A stretch of 64,000 bases of DNA from Deinandra increscens subsp. villosa (GCA_039602395.1 JBCNJP010000023.1:90482177-90546176); one strand, 5' to 3'; numbered from the stretch's first letter, positions 10,945 to 22,913 are shown. Numbers and translations: made by a program. Notes: a model not told the origin generated them from the letters alone.

Positions 10945-11481
10945 GGAAAACTCGTACAATTCGTCATGTCACTAACAGGAGATCTACAAGTAGTATTTGT
11001 CGCATGTAAAGAACTTCCAAATGTTGATGATTGTTGAAATTTTCTTCCTCTTTTTTCATCCAACAGAATTTTCATGTTGTCTATTTTGTCTTGACATATT
11101 TAAATAATGAATCCTACTCTCCGAATGTAAGACAAAGGAGAAACATAACTGTTTCTGTTCACTTGTGAAGAAGTCGACATTTCCATAATCCCATACGATT
11201 TTCTTTGTTTTTGTTCATCCATGCGAAGTTTTCTTTTTCCTTTATTTTCTTTGTTATTCATAGTTGTTTATGAAATAAAAATTAAAGGTTTGCAAAGCGG
11301 ACAAATAAGTAATTGGCGAACAATGAAATAAATAAACACGTATCATTCATGTATTCATTCATATGAAGATATGAATAAAGTTTAATTCTGAATTGAAAAT
11401 ATATAGAATTCAAGATTAGTAATCGAAAAGAGAGAAGATTTATTAATGTAATGTAAAACATACATTTTCAACTCTAACTTA
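10945..11481. other. Right flank of the copia element, no gene recognised
   Basis: AT-rich DNA. The first 55-60 bases resemble 4665-4735 on the other side of the element. No coding region or repeat end is evident before the palindrome begins near 11482. Confidence 0.5.
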
Positions 11482-12067
11482 CAATGAAGATTAGTGATAG
11501 GAGAAGAGTATGAATGAAGAGACTAAACATGTATAGTGTATAAATAGGAGATGTATGGTGTAAAAGTTATGAAAGGTTAAAATTGATTTAATGAAGATAT
11601 CAACAAAATTAATAGGAATTTCGATAAAAAAGGAAAATTCTGATTTTAGGGAAGTGATTTCAGAATTTTTTTTAGTAAATTGAATCGGAAAATTTTGTTT
11701 AAAAAATGGCGGTAAAAACCGAATGAAATCGTATTTTAAAATTTTAAATTATAAATCGGAAATTTCTAACAAATCAAATATAAAAATGAATCTTAAATCT
11801 ATGATTGGTATACATAATTAATCTCAAATCGGAAAGTATGAAAAAACCAAATTTATTTGTACAAAATAAATTGTGCAATATCAAATATATGTATTTAATT
11901 AGAGTACATGGTGGTCTACTATGAATTTAAAACTACATGGGTTTATATATGTATATACTACAAAAATATTTAAATAAAACACTCCAATTATATATTACTA
12001 ATCTATGTTAAGTTCATTTACAAAATAATATGTTTTCAAAGTAATTATCAAAACTTTACGTACATAT

Positions 12068-12339
12068 TGTTGGGGTTGAAGTCTTTGGGGATTTGGGTGT
12101 TTAGAGGCCCGTTAGGCTTTCTTATTCACCACTCCTAAAACCCTAGTTGTTATCTCTATATATCGTGTCTATGTATTGTAATCGTCGTACTGAACTTAAT
12201 AAAATATCCCTAGTTGCAGCCCGTGGACGTAGGTCACACCGACCGAACCACGTAAAATTCTCTGTTCGTGTTTCTTTATCCTATTATTTGCGTGTTCGTT
12301 GTGAATCGTTTATTTCCGCTGCGCCGATTAAACCTAACA
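12068..12339 (+). mobile_element. Solo LTR, 272 bp, TSD CATAT
   Basis: Starts TGTTGGGGTTGAAGTC and ends AAACCTAACA (TG...CA), with perfect 5-bp direct repeats CATAT at 12063-12067 and 12340-12344. It holds TATATATCG and, near 12230, GGACGTAGGTCACACCGACC followed by AACCACGTAAAAT, a pattern I associate with plant copia LTRs. There is no internal region, so it formed by LTR-LTR recombination. The corresponding site in the right palindrome arm (near 15800) has a single CATAT and no insert, confirming the boundaries. Confidence 0.9.
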
Positions 12340-12527
12340 CATATGCATTAACAACCAATTTAAAAAAAAAATTAATAGCAAAAGTTAAATAGAAAACAAA
12401 TTAAAGTAAACAAACCATCCATTTACATATTTAACAACCATTGTCCAGAAATAAATAAACACAAAACCCACTGTCATGAACTAAAATCAAGCACTCATTT
12501 GTAACACCGACCATTATTGGTTTCAAC

Positions 12528-14203
12528 CTACTTCTCCACCTTCGGAACCAACAACTCTTTCTCGAACGTATCTTCACTCTCATTAACAACATCAGGAATA
12601 GATTTTACTGGAGATGAGGCTGCACTATCTTCAACATCGTATATACCGTTAAGTTTGCGCTTCAAATCATCATTCTGGTATATACCTTTGCTTTTTAAAT
12701 CTTTCATGTTTTGACACTTCATATCACTAAGATCAGCTTCGGAAACTGAATCGTCACGACTGTCAGACAAAATGTGTCACCTCTCGTAATTAGAAATCAA
12801 AGGATTATTAAATAAGACTAGGTTTTGAACATGAAAAGGAGAAATGTATAAGTTTATGTTTAAAGATAGATGCATACCTTATTGACACCGCTTTCATGAT
12901 CTCCACAGCCTTGAGACGAAAATTTAAGCGATTGCGAGAAAACACTCTATGTATAAGATTGACATTACAATATTGTGAGACAATCTAAGATAAGTAATAA
13001 TATAAATCTGACAAAATAGTAAAAACTGAAAACAGACTTGATATTTGTTGTGTTTGTCATCGAGAGCAGATATGACTGAATTGTTATCAGTGACCTTCTC
13101 AATGGTAAAATATCTAGGAAAATTAGAATTAAATAATCCAAGTTATTGGGTATTGGCGGATAATAATCCGAGTTCCAATATTGGCCTACAATAATCCCAA
13201 TTATTTGGGTCTTGGAATTCATTGGGCCGCCGTTAATTTTTCACTAACTCCGCTAGTACTTGCTGACGTGGCAGGTGATGTGGCATCGTTTTTGCTGACG
13301 TGGCAGGTGATGTGGCATCATACTTGCTGAGCCACGTCAGCACACAACTAACGGAGTTAGTGAAAAATTAACGGCGGCCCAATGAATTCCAAGACCCAAA
13401 TAATTGGGATTATTATAGGCCAATATTGGAACTCGGATTATTATCTGCCAATACCCAATAACTTGGATTATTTAATTCCAATTTTCCAAATATCTATAGT
13501 CCTTCTCAATGTTGAAGCTACTGATGTCAACCTTCATAGCCAATTTTTTTTAGAAAGACTTTCGAGCTCAACGGGATGTTTCCCAACCTAAAAACCATTC
13601 AAAAAATAATAGATTAATTTTAAAAAAAAAAGAAAGACAAATCTAATATTTACTAAACTTTATATCTATTACCTCAATAATCCTGCCAAACAATTCAGCC
13701 GCGGTGACTTTCAACATTTTTCTGACCTCTATCAAAAGAGTCAATATGACAGATCCAGTGGTGTCCTGCACTTTGATTAATAACTTAAACCTGCCAAAAG
13801 TATTGACAATGTGAGCCTATACTCTGATAATTGTACATCATATAAAATAAGTTAAAAAAAGTACAACTTTGTGGTTGGTACAATCTTTTCATCATCATAA
13901 ACGTTTTCTGCTTTATGTTTATAATACCACATATCTCCACTTGTAGTAGTGGCATCATCTGTGATAAATCTCTCAACGATTTTGTTGCAAGGTTTGCAAA
14001 GATGATAAAACCACTCAGACCCTTCCAACATGCACTTAATCGTTCCCAAAATAATAACATTTTTAACCTATAATATGAGTAAAAATTAGTTCATTGCAAG
14101 ATACTATTTTCGTATTTAAAAATATACTATTTTATATAAAGTGAACATAACTTACCTCATTTATCACATTCAACTCAACAATGTGATTAAAATCTGTATC
14201 AAC
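12528..14203 (-). pseudogene. RPA70-like (replication protein A large subunit) C-terminal pseudogene, left arm
   Basis: Read on the minus strand, exon-like blocks give the C-terminal DNA-binding fold of the replication protein A large subunit: a TIKCM...SEWFYHLCKPCNKIVER zinc-binding block, then VQDTTGSVILTLL and EVRKMLKVTAAELFGRI. These are separated by GT...AG introns. A final exon (SDSRDDSVSEADLSDMKC to ELLVPKVEK) ends at 12528. The N-terminal half of the protein is absent. A MULE MITE (13117-13487) splits the block equivalent to DISSFNIEKDYRYFTIENV. RPA binds single-stranded DNA in replication and repair; copies like this are often carried by Helitrons. Not expected to make functional RPA. 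Confidence 0.75.
13117..13487. mobile_element. Foldback MULE MITE, 371 bp, 9-bp TSD
   Basis: Almost entirely palindromic. The left end GGAAAATTAGAATTAAATAA is mirrored by the right end, and the inverted arms of about 150 bp surround a TGCTGACGTGGCAGGTGATG tandem motif. Flanking direct repeats AAATATCTA (13108-13116 and 13488-13496) are a perfect 9-bp TSD. The right palindrome arm has the uninterrupted site near 14970-14985, so this element inserted after the inverted duplication formed. It has no coding capacity; the small mirror frames in its arms are artefacts. Confidence 0.93.
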
Positions 14204-14264
14204 CAAAAAATCATCCTCTAAACAGTATGATATAGTAGAAGACAGTCTACTCACACTTTTTTTT

Positions 14265-15570
14265 GTTGATACAGATTTTAATCAAATTGCTGAGTTGAAT
14301 GTGATAAATGAGGTAAGTTATGTTCACTTTATATAAAATAATATATTTTTAAATACGAAAATAGTATCTTGTAATGAATTGATTTTTTCTCATTTTATAG
14401 GTTAAAAGGTTATTATTTTGTGAACGATTAAGTGCATGCTGGAAGGGTCTGAGTGGTTTTATCATTCTTGCAAACTTTGTAACAAAATCGTTGAGAGATT
14501 TCTCAGAGATGATGCCTATACTACAAGTGGAGATATGTGGTATTATAAACATAAAACATAAAACATTTGTGATGATGAAAAGACTGTACCAACCACAAAG
14601 TTGTACTTTTTTTTAACTTATTTTATATGATGTAACAATTATCGGAGTATAGGCTCACATTGTTAATACTTTTTGCAGGTTTAAGCTATTATCAAAGTGC
14701 AGGACACCATTGGATTTGTCATATTGACTCTTTTTTATAAAGAGGTCAGAAAAATGTTGAAAGTCACCGAGGCTGAATTGGTTGGCAGGATTGTTGAGGT
14801 AATAGATATAAAGTTTAGTAAATATTAGATTTGTCTTATTTTTTTTTTTAATTTAATCTATTATTTTTTGAATGGTTTTTAGGTTGGGAAACATCTCGTT
14901 GAGCTCGAAAGTCTTTTTGAAAAAAGATTCGCTATGAAGGTTGACATCAGTAGCTTCAACATTGAGAAAGACTATAGATATTTTACCATTGAAAATGTCA
15001 CTGATAACAATTCAGTCATATCTGCTCTCGATGACAAACACAACAAATATCAAGTCAGTTTTCAGTCTTTACTATTTTGTCAAATTTATATTATTACTTA
15101 TCTTAGACTGTCTCACATCGTAATGTCAATCTTATACTTAGAGTCTTTTCTCGCAATCACTCAACTTTTCGTCTCAAGGCTGTGGGGATCATGAAAGCGG
15201 TGTCAATAAGGTATGCATCTATCTTTAAACATAAACTTATACATTTTTACTTTTCATGTTCAAAACCTATGTATTATATAGCCTTATTGAATAATCCTTT
15301 GATTTCTAATTACAGGAGGTGACACATTTGTCTGACAGTCGTGACGATTCAGTTTCCGAAGCTGATCTTAGTGATATGAAGTGTCAAAACATGAAAGATT
15401 TAAAAGGCAAAGGTATATATCAGAATGATGATCTGAAGCGCAAACTTAACAATATATACGATGTTGAAGACGGTGCAGCCTCATCTCCAGTAAAATCTAT
15501 TCCTGATGCTGTTAATGAGAGTGAAGCTACGTTCGAGAAAGAGTTGTTGGTTCCTAAGGTGGAGAAGTAA
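14265..15570 (+). pseudogene. RPA70-like C-terminal pseudogene, right arm
   Basis: A mirror copy of 12528-14203. Blocks in order: DFNQIAELNVINE with donor GAG|GTAAGT; the zinc-binding block SEWFYHSCKLCNKIVERFL; a block equivalent to VQDTTGSVILTL; KVTEAELVGRIVE; VGKHLVELESLFEKRFAMKV then DISSFNIEKDYRYFTIENV; and the last exon ending KELLVPKVEK at 15570. Relative to the left arm, one base is missing near 14690 (CTATTATC against TTATTAATC), which breaks the frame in the VQDT block. It is uninterrupted where the left arm carries the MITE. The N-terminus is missing, as in the other arm. Confidence 0.75.
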
Positions 15571-16097
15571 GTTGAAACCAATAATGGTCGGTGTTACAAA
15601 TGAGTGGTTTTTTTTATGTTTGGTGAACGGTTTTTTATATGTATATTTCGTGCTTGATTTTAGTTCATGACAGTGGGTTTTGTGTTTATTTATTTCTGGA
15701 CAATGGTTGTTAAATATGTCAATGGATGGTTTGTTTACTTTAATTTGTTTTCTATTCAACTTTTGTTATCAAATTTCTTTTTCAATTTGGTTGTTAATGC
15801 ATATGTACGTAAAGTTTTGATAATTATTTTAAAAACATATTATTTTGTAACTGAACTCATCATAAATTAGTAATATATAATTGGAGTGTTTTATTTTAAT
15901 ATTTTGTACAAAATTCCGAAATAACTTCCCTAAAATCGGAATTTTCCTTTTTTTTGAAATTCCAATTAATTTTGTTGATTTATTCATTAAATCAATTCTA
16001 ATCTTCCATAACATTTACACGTTACATCTTTTATTTGTACACTATACAGGTTCACTCTCTTCATTCATTCTCTTCTCCTATCACGAATCTTTATTGT

Positions 16098-16337
16098 TTG
16101 ACATATTTAAATGTGTTATATATGTCTATTTTTTGCTACATTAAATAGAAGTCTCTTTTCCCTTTAAAAAACAACTTCATTATAATACGGTTGTGCCATA
16201 CTAACATTGAACCCACAAACATGTGCATAAGTCTTGTAAAAGTGAAAAGCTTCAGCCAGACTACTAAATGTAGCACCTAAAACAGGTTTTAAGCTTTGAA
16301 CTTAGGAACCCACATTTTAGTACCACTAGGTGATATG
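16098..16337. other. Short non-coding stretch
   Basis: Sequence between the palindrome edge and the hAT-like element. No gene or repeat was recognised. Confidence 0.4.
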
Positions 16338-17125
16338 CAGTGGCGGATTCACCTTGAATGGACGGGGTGGGAAGGCCCCCCATATGAAGTGTAGAAATCG
16401 TGTAAACCTTTTATAAAATCTAGTTATTTTTCAAGTTAATCTTGATTTTGAGTGGATATAGGGGCACCATCATGCATTAGATGAACATTTTTATTTTCAA
16501 TTGGGGCATATATGTAAAGATTATTGGAAAAAAGAAGAGAAAAGAATGGAATTAATTTGCAGGTTTAATGGTGGGTGGAGAAGAAGGGTGGAGCCGTAGA
16601 GGTGATGAAGAAGAGAGAGAAAGATATTATCTTTTAATATGGTTTATTATTTTAAAGCTAGAAACAATTATGACCTATGAGGCTATAATATCTATATTCA
16701 AGTTAATTAATAGTGTTTCTATTTTATCATTATATTATCTGGCAGAAAATGAAAAAATAAAGATAATATTAAAAGTTTCTTTTTAACAGAGAGTATAGTG
16801 TAATTATTTCATCATTTAAAAATAAATTATTTAGAAGTTTACTATAGTAATTTTTTATTATTTGTATTTTTATCTAGTATATATACGTTTTCTATTTACT
16901 ACCTTACTGTTTAAATATTGTTTATTATATTATACAATACACTATTTAAAAAAATAAAAACATGTTGTAAGAAGAAATTATTTTATTATAGTTAATAAAT
17001 TATTTTTGTAAGTATATAGTTATTTTTTATACGAACCATTATTACAATACATGTTTTGTAACCCGACCCGTCTTTTATTCGATACACTTTTTGCCCCGTC
17101 TAAATAATTTCTGAATTCGCCACCG
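16338..17125. mobile_element. Non-autonomous hAT-like element, 788 bp, 8-bp TSD
   Basis: Terminal inverted repeats CAGTGGCGGATTCA (left) and CGGTGGCGAATTCA (right end, complement) match at 12 of 14 positions. A perfect 8-bp direct repeat GTGATATG flanks the element (16330-16337 and 17126-17133). The TSD size and CA-start termini fit hAT transposons. The interior is AT-rich and has no transposase. Confidence 0.88.
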
Positions 17126-17133
17126 GTGATATG

Positions 17134-18520
17134 AAAACTTCACAATTTTCTTCACCTTGTTCATCAGCGTAAGGTGCTATTATATTAAAAACAAATTATC
17201 AAGAAATGATTTTAAGCATTCAATGTTGATGTACCATGATGATATAGTTAGTATTTACCTTCATTTATTAGATCTTCAACATTGAATGTAGATGTGTTTT
17301 TTAATATTATTTATATAACAATTCTAAATGCTGAGTTGTTCACTGATATTTACTGTGAATACCACATCAGAGGATACTTAAATTCTCATTGGTTTTAATA
17401 GCGGTGCCTCTTTGTTGTACTCCTCACATTGGCTTTTGAAACGTGTCTGTCTGAGCTTTATCACTGCATCTTTCTCTCTCTCTCAGCTTTATTTTGTAAC
17501 CTATATCCACTTCCTCTTCGTTCTCTAACACACAGACATCCACATCCATGGCTCTCACTTTCTTTCTCTTTATTTTTTCATCTCTTCCGAAGCTCAAGCT
17601 TGGGCATGACAAGGGGCAAAATCGTGATAATCAACCGACGACGACAATAGGGAAATTCAGGTTTTTGCTACCCACTGGACCGGACTTATTTCAGCGAAAC
17701 TCCAAGACTCAAAAACTGATACGACGACGGCGCCGGAGCGGAATAAGGATTGTAACCGGACCTGGATTCATCACTTCCACCATCATATTGTTTCTTATCG
17801 GCCTCCATACTTACTCGATTTTGTTCCCGATCTTCCTAATCTGCTACTTCTTTCACAATCGTCGGTAAGATCGTTGTGTTTAGGACATCGCATTTGTCTA
17901 TTTCAATTGTTATTCTTTTTCGATTTTCTACTTTCAGGTGTTTAGGATCGCCGCTTGGATTTGGGAATCGTTACGGGTATTGGTTAATTCTCTTTTCTTT
18001 ATTTGATTTTAGCCTTCGATTGCATTCCACGGATGTTTGCTCATCTTTCTGTTCATTTTTATTTGCTTATGTAATACACCTATGTGTTTGATGGACAGTC
18101 TTCCAAATACGCTTCATCTTCAACATTAGATTTTCCCTAATTCCAGTTTTTTCCTTTTCTTTTCATTCCCGTTTCAACAAAATATTTTTGATATGGTTCT
18201 TACCACACGTATACTTAACCATGTTTGTGTTTATTATCTGTTCCCTACATATACAATCTAATATAACACTAAGCTTTTTAATTTTTCTTTTTGGTGTTAT
18301 TTGGAATTTAATGGGCAAATGTATTCAAAGATGTTCTTAAGAAAACTGATGTTTAGTTTTTCAAGTGGAGCAAGAAATTTGTAGTACGTAGAGAAACCTT
18401 TGTATGTATGCAAATATCTAATGAATGGTAGAACTATGGTTATGCATTATTGTTTTCATCTTAATAATGCTCGGTATTATCTCAATAAGGATGTGGATGA
18501 GGAATGAATATTATATTATA
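17134..18520 (+). other. Gene-like leader and ORF fragment, unidentified
   Basis: A CT-rich leader (17465-17490) is followed by a moderately GC-rich stretch with a 106-codon frame (17548-17868). Its protein starts hydrophobic, has a basic RRRRRSG run and ends in a membrane-like segment. I recognise no family. The layout (CT-rich leader, short frame, T-rich intron-like tail) resembles the 1930-2700 region and could be a captured first exon. No splice chain or conserved domain supports a working gene. Confidence 0.25.
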
Positions 18521-18549
18521 ACTAGATGTTTGCTCGCAGCGGATTGCGA
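18521..18549 (-). mobile_element. Possible Helitron 3' terminus, minus strand
   Basis: On the minus strand a TCGCA/TGCGA hairpin is followed by AAACAT and CTAGT (ACTAG on the plus strand at 18521-18525). The stem is only 5 bp, so this is weaker than the ends at 4236, 36447 and 49869. Confidence 0.4.
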
Positions 18550-19710
18550 CGTGACTTTTGTTACTTATACTTATTTTGTTGATTTGTACCTGTACATTTG
18601 TCAATTATCTAAAAAGCAACTCGAACCGAGTATCGTTGAATACAAATCCGCGGCGACGCTCCTAGATATTTTGGTTCATGCTTTTGAGTTTTGATTGTTC
18701 AGTTCTTAATTAGATATGATCTGCAATAAGTTAAATGTCTATTAGATGAATTTTAGTGGCTAGGTTTTCAATTTTATGTGTGATTTGGGATTGGTGTTCT
18801 TTTGTTTTACGATGACTTTGAATTCAATCTGTTGAATCGCATAACTCATGCTTTACTGTTCAGTAATGAGTTTCCACATTTGAAATTTTGTCCGCTCCTT
18901 AATCGGTTAGCGCCTAAATTGTGTACTCCAACTGTTTATGAAATTGCCTATTTTCATTGTTTATTAAAATGTCTATTTTCATTGTTTTATATTTGAATGT
19001 TTGAATGAGTTGCATGCGTGTGTTTTGTTATTTTTTGGTTCTTATTTAGGATGCTTATGTCTTTCCTCAATGTATTTGTTTTTGTAGGTATATTGTTCTT
19101 TGATTGTCCTTACCTCTGCTCCCCTACGGTTAGTACAACTTTTGTGAAAATGTCAATTTTTATTGCTTTACTGCAATGGTTGGGTCATGTTTTTTGGTTA
19201 ATTTTGCTACTGAACTTTTTTCTATGCACATATTTAGACACAGATGTTTGAATATGCCATTTTGTTTGGGTTGCGATTAGCTTTTTTGTCCGGGTATTAT
19301 CACTCAGTGGTTGAGATTCAGTTATGTGACTTGGATGTGGATGTTTGGAATGCGATCTTTTTTTCTTTGTGTTTCTACATACTGATGTGTAACTAGATTA
19401 TGTGACTTGCATTAATTAGATTATGACAGTTGCATGTTGTTTTTTTATTTCTTTATGTGTTGATTAACTGGAGGTAGATATTATGTGTTGAAGTCTAACT
19501 TCTTTTATTGGCGTTGTTGTAGGACTAAGTACATACTGCTTTAAAGGTTGTTGATTTTTCCTTTTGCTGCAGGGACATAGTGACATTTGTTTTAGTTTAT
19601 CCTTATGCATATGTTGCTGTTTGATTTATTTGCAGGTCTTCCTTTAAGTGTTATTTCCATCTGAAAATCAGTTCTAAAAGCGAAAGTCGAACCATGTATC
19701 GATGAATTAA
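18550..19710. other. T-rich non-coding stretch
   Basis: Intron-like T-rich DNA with no gene recognised. Two repeated phrases, GAAATTGCCTATTTTCATTG and AAATGTCTATTTTCATTG, lie near 18941-18981. Confidence 0.4.
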
Positions 19711-19742
19711 GACTCGCGGCAACGCGCGGTCAATTTACTAGT
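19711..19742 (+). mobile_element. Helitron 3' terminus (hairpin plus CTAGT)
   Basis: GACTCGCG-GCAA-CGCGCGGTC folds into a GC hairpin. It is followed by AATTTA and CTAGT (19738-19742). It shares loop and tail sequence with 4236-4269, so both belong to one family. The element may cover the gene-like region from about 17.4 kb; its 5' end was not found. Confidence 0.6.
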
Positions 19743-20360
19743 AAAATACAATTGATGGACATTAGGTAATCTCATGACAAAGAAAAATTGATAGAAATAG
19801 ATGTAAGACAAAAAAGTGAATGTCACCCTAACTTATCATGTCTAAGTTAATTGACTAGATTGACCTTCTATATACTCTCCAGTTTGTCGATGTGGTGAAT
19901 TATGAACCATTGATAAGGTTTTCTAGGTTTTCTAAACTCAAACTAGTTTACAATTGATCCATCCCATATATATATAGAGAGAGAGGAAGGATAAATAATT
20001 TATCAACTCGAATGTAGGAAAATAATTGAAACATGGTATTTTTGAATTGGGTTTTTCTAATATGTGCTCTAAAGGTATAATAAAATGCGATAAATACATC
20101 TTGAAAACTGAAAAAAATACCAAGATTTTTTTTGAAAATTGAAAAATATATCAAGATTTATCTTAAAAAATGAAAAAGGTAAGAATATTTTTTTTCTTGA
20201 AAAATATATTTATTAATGTTCAAGATGTATTTATTTCACCTTATGTGTGCCCTTAGAATACATATTAGAAAACCCCTTTTGAATTTTATCTTTGCCATCC
20301 ATAACTCAATCCATGACAAATAAAGTTTATATATTTAATATATATATATATTACACAATC
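19743..20360. other. AT-rich non-coding stretch
   Basis: No gene. It contains short imperfect repeats of GAAAATTGAAAAATATATCAAG type near 20100-20210 and a TA-rich microsatellite near 20335-20352. Confidence 0.4.
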
Positions 20361-20951
20361 CAATTCGTTGTATACAATGGAATCCAGATCACGAATGGAT
20401 GACTTGTAGACATGGTTCTTGCTTTTTGCTTCATCTTCAACTGACGAAGCGGAACAACAAACTAACAAGCTCGTGGTTATGCATGATAACGTTCGAAGAA
20501 TTCCTCATGCTTCATACGAGGATCAAGGCGGCGGTGGGAGTTCATACTCGTGCTTATGCATGATAACGTTTGAAGAATTTTCATGCTTCATACGAGGACT
20601 ATCTTGACCCTTGGTCACCATACGAGTCATCCACCTCCTCTTCCTCGTATGGTGACCAAAGATTAAGGCGGTCCTCGTATGACGCGTAATGAATTCTTCA
20701 ATCGATACCCATGCATAAACACGCGTGTGACGGCATCGCCGCCTTGATCCTTAGTCGGAGTAGTGTCACCTTGTTCATGATTCTTCTGATCATTTTCAAC
20801 ATGCACCGATCGATGGGAGCTTGTTGGTTTGTTGTTCCACTTCATCGGCTGACGATGAAGCAACAACAATGTTTTAAAGGGTATGATCCAACTCATCATC
20901 CATTAATTCTGGATCCAGATTTCCTTGTACACATTGAATTGAATTGGTCAT
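20361..20951. repeat. Foldback element with strong central hairpin
   Basis: The left arm (20361-20626) and right arm (20644-20951) are imperfect inverted copies. Paired landmarks are CCAATTC...TGTATACAATGG with its right-hand complement, GAACAACAAACTAACAAGCT with AGCTTGTTGGTTTGTTGTTC, and GATCAAGGCGGCG with its complement near 20740. The centre is a 16-bp perfect stem TTGGTCACCATACGAG (20611-20626 with 20644-20659) around a 17-base loop. The left arm itself contains a duplicated TATGCATGATAACGTT block (near 20478 and 20557). A transcript would form a long, partly paired RNA hairpin. No TSD was resolved. Confidence 0.7.
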
Positions 20952-22913
20952 ACGATGAAACGGAGAACACAACACACTAACACACACTAGTAAGACATAT
21001 CAATAATTATATTTATATAAAATATAATTGATTTTTAAAATTTAGTTAAACGTTGTAAGATAATTACATCTCTAAATTAATCTCACTATTAATTACATAT
21101 TCATTTTTTTTTAAATATAATGACATAATAGACAAAGACGATTTTGCCCTTTAAACTCTTGATTTTTTAAATAAATAACAAATTTATTTGTCATACTCAA
21201 ATGTATTACAATATAGTATAAATATAGTACAGATTAGTTACGTAAACTTTATTTGTTTGAAACCTCAATTATATAAAAGTTATATAAATTGTCTATAGTT
21301 TAATAGTTAAGAGGCTCGATTGTGTTTTATAAATAAGATAATTAAATATATATATATATATATATCTATTACTATATATAATACATATTGGTCTCGGGGG
21401 TATTCTCGTCATGAAAAATGCTTAATCTTTAAGACGCGTACAAGAGTTTATACAGTGTGTACAAGTGTTTGAAGCATGAAAATTAAAGCAACATGCATTC
21501 TAGAAAAACTAATCCCGTAAACTTAGGTTATAAAAGTAATTAACCTATCTTCCCATTTACTCCTCTATGCACGCCTCCTTCGTTTTCCTTGCAGAATCGA
21601 TTTAGGCGCCGCCTTCTCCCCCTTGATTGGCCATATCCAGCCCCCCTGCACCTCGATATCCATGTTCAATCGATTACCACGCAAAGCTCCATGCACCTCG
21701 ATATCCCCTGCGCCTCTCTCTCAAAGCTCTCATTTCAAAACAGCCGTCTCAAAAGAGATCGATGGCGTCCGACCCTAGCCCTCTTCGTCTTCCCGTTTTC
21801 ATCACATCTCCTCTACAATCTCAACCCTAAACAGCTTCAAACGATCCGATTTGGTGTTATCTGCTTCAATCCCAATATGGTGTTATCTGCTTCGTGTTAC
21901 AGGTTATCTGCTTCGTGCTACGGGTTATTTGCTTCGTGTTATCTATTTCAATCTCTACCCTAAACAGCTTCAAACGATCCTTCAAATTCTAACTGGAGCA
22001 GACCCTAGACATAAAATAAACCTTCTTTCTTTTGCAGGCGAATTTGAAATCTCAGGTAATTTGTACTCTAATTCTTTCAGTTACTTGATTTTTGATGTTA
22101 CGGGTATGAATTTGTGTTGTTCTTCGTTTTCCTTTTAGCCTATGAATTAGGGTTTATGAATTTGGGAGTTCCTAATGCTTGGACCTCATAAACATCTAAT
22201 TAGCTTAAACCTATTTAATTTCTTAAAATTTGCTCAGACCCCATGTATAGTTTTCAACAAAATTTTGCTCACACCCGTTGTTACAGCTTGGCAACTAAAC
22301 GAACGAATGTCGGTGTTATTCACCCAAATTGGATTTTTGGGTCCTTCTGATTACAATTTTTGCATCCTGTTTTTCATAAACTTATGTTCTTTATGTATCT
22401 TTAGGTATTGGAATTACAGGGTTTGAATAAGCAGGAAACTGCAGATAAATATGGAAAGGAACAAGTTCACGAGTGGAGACGTGGCTATGATATACCTCAC
22501 CTCCACCAAATGGTGAGAGTTTGGCTATGATATTCTTCAACGAATGACCGAATCGGAGTTCAAGTTCATCAATGGTGAGTTAAGAAAGTCGCGACTTTAT
22601 TTTTTGATTTGTTCACCATCATTCATTGATCAAAACATAAGCAATATGGATTTAGTTTTGTTAGATTTTCTGTCACGAATCCAAAGTAATTTACGAATCG
22701 AACTTTCATTGAGAAATGAAGAAGACATGATGAATCAAAGTTGTGGTACTTGAAAAGAATATATATATGGAAAAATTTTGTGTGAAAATAATTTAATTTT
22801 CTACTGAATTATTTAATTCAAAAATCTCAAAATTGACATATAGGATTGATCCTACGTGACACACTTTAAAACATAACATTTGTATTTTAAAAACCCATAG
22901 TAGTATAGATTTC
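20952..22913 (+). other. Non-coding with gene-like fragments, unidentified
   Basis: AT-rich to 21540, with a TA-rich run near 21345. A GC-richer stretch (21560-21850) follows, resembling a 5' UTR or first exon, with two partly overlapping frames containing repeated ATCTGCTTC phrases. A short frame at 22544-22753 begins MTESEFKFINGELRKSRLYF. Nothing matches a family I know. T-rich DNA and pyrimidine-AG sites suggest introns, but no exon chain can be defended. Confidence 0.3.

Larger units (their letters stand above)
11482..16097. repeat. Large palindrome: inverted duplication of an RPA70-like pseudogene
   Basis: The left arm (11482-14203) and right arm (14265-16097) are inverted copies separated by a spacer of about 61 bp (14204-14264). 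They match through exons and introns, so DNA was duplicated rather than cDNA. The arms differ by three large events: a solo LTR (12068-12339) and a MULE MITE (13117-13487), both only in the left arm, and about 300 bp near 11652-11965 missing from the right arm. A read-through transcript would fold into a hairpin of more than 1.5 kb and could feed small-RNA production; that is inference. RPA-like single-strand-binding genes are known passengers of plant Helitrons, but no Helitron end was found directly at the palindrome edges. Confidence 0.9.

Noticed and set aside
12965..13591. Mirror-image frames both starting MNSKTQIIGII
   Set aside because: They are the two arms of the foldback MITE read outward; the protein-like similarity is only the inverted repeat.
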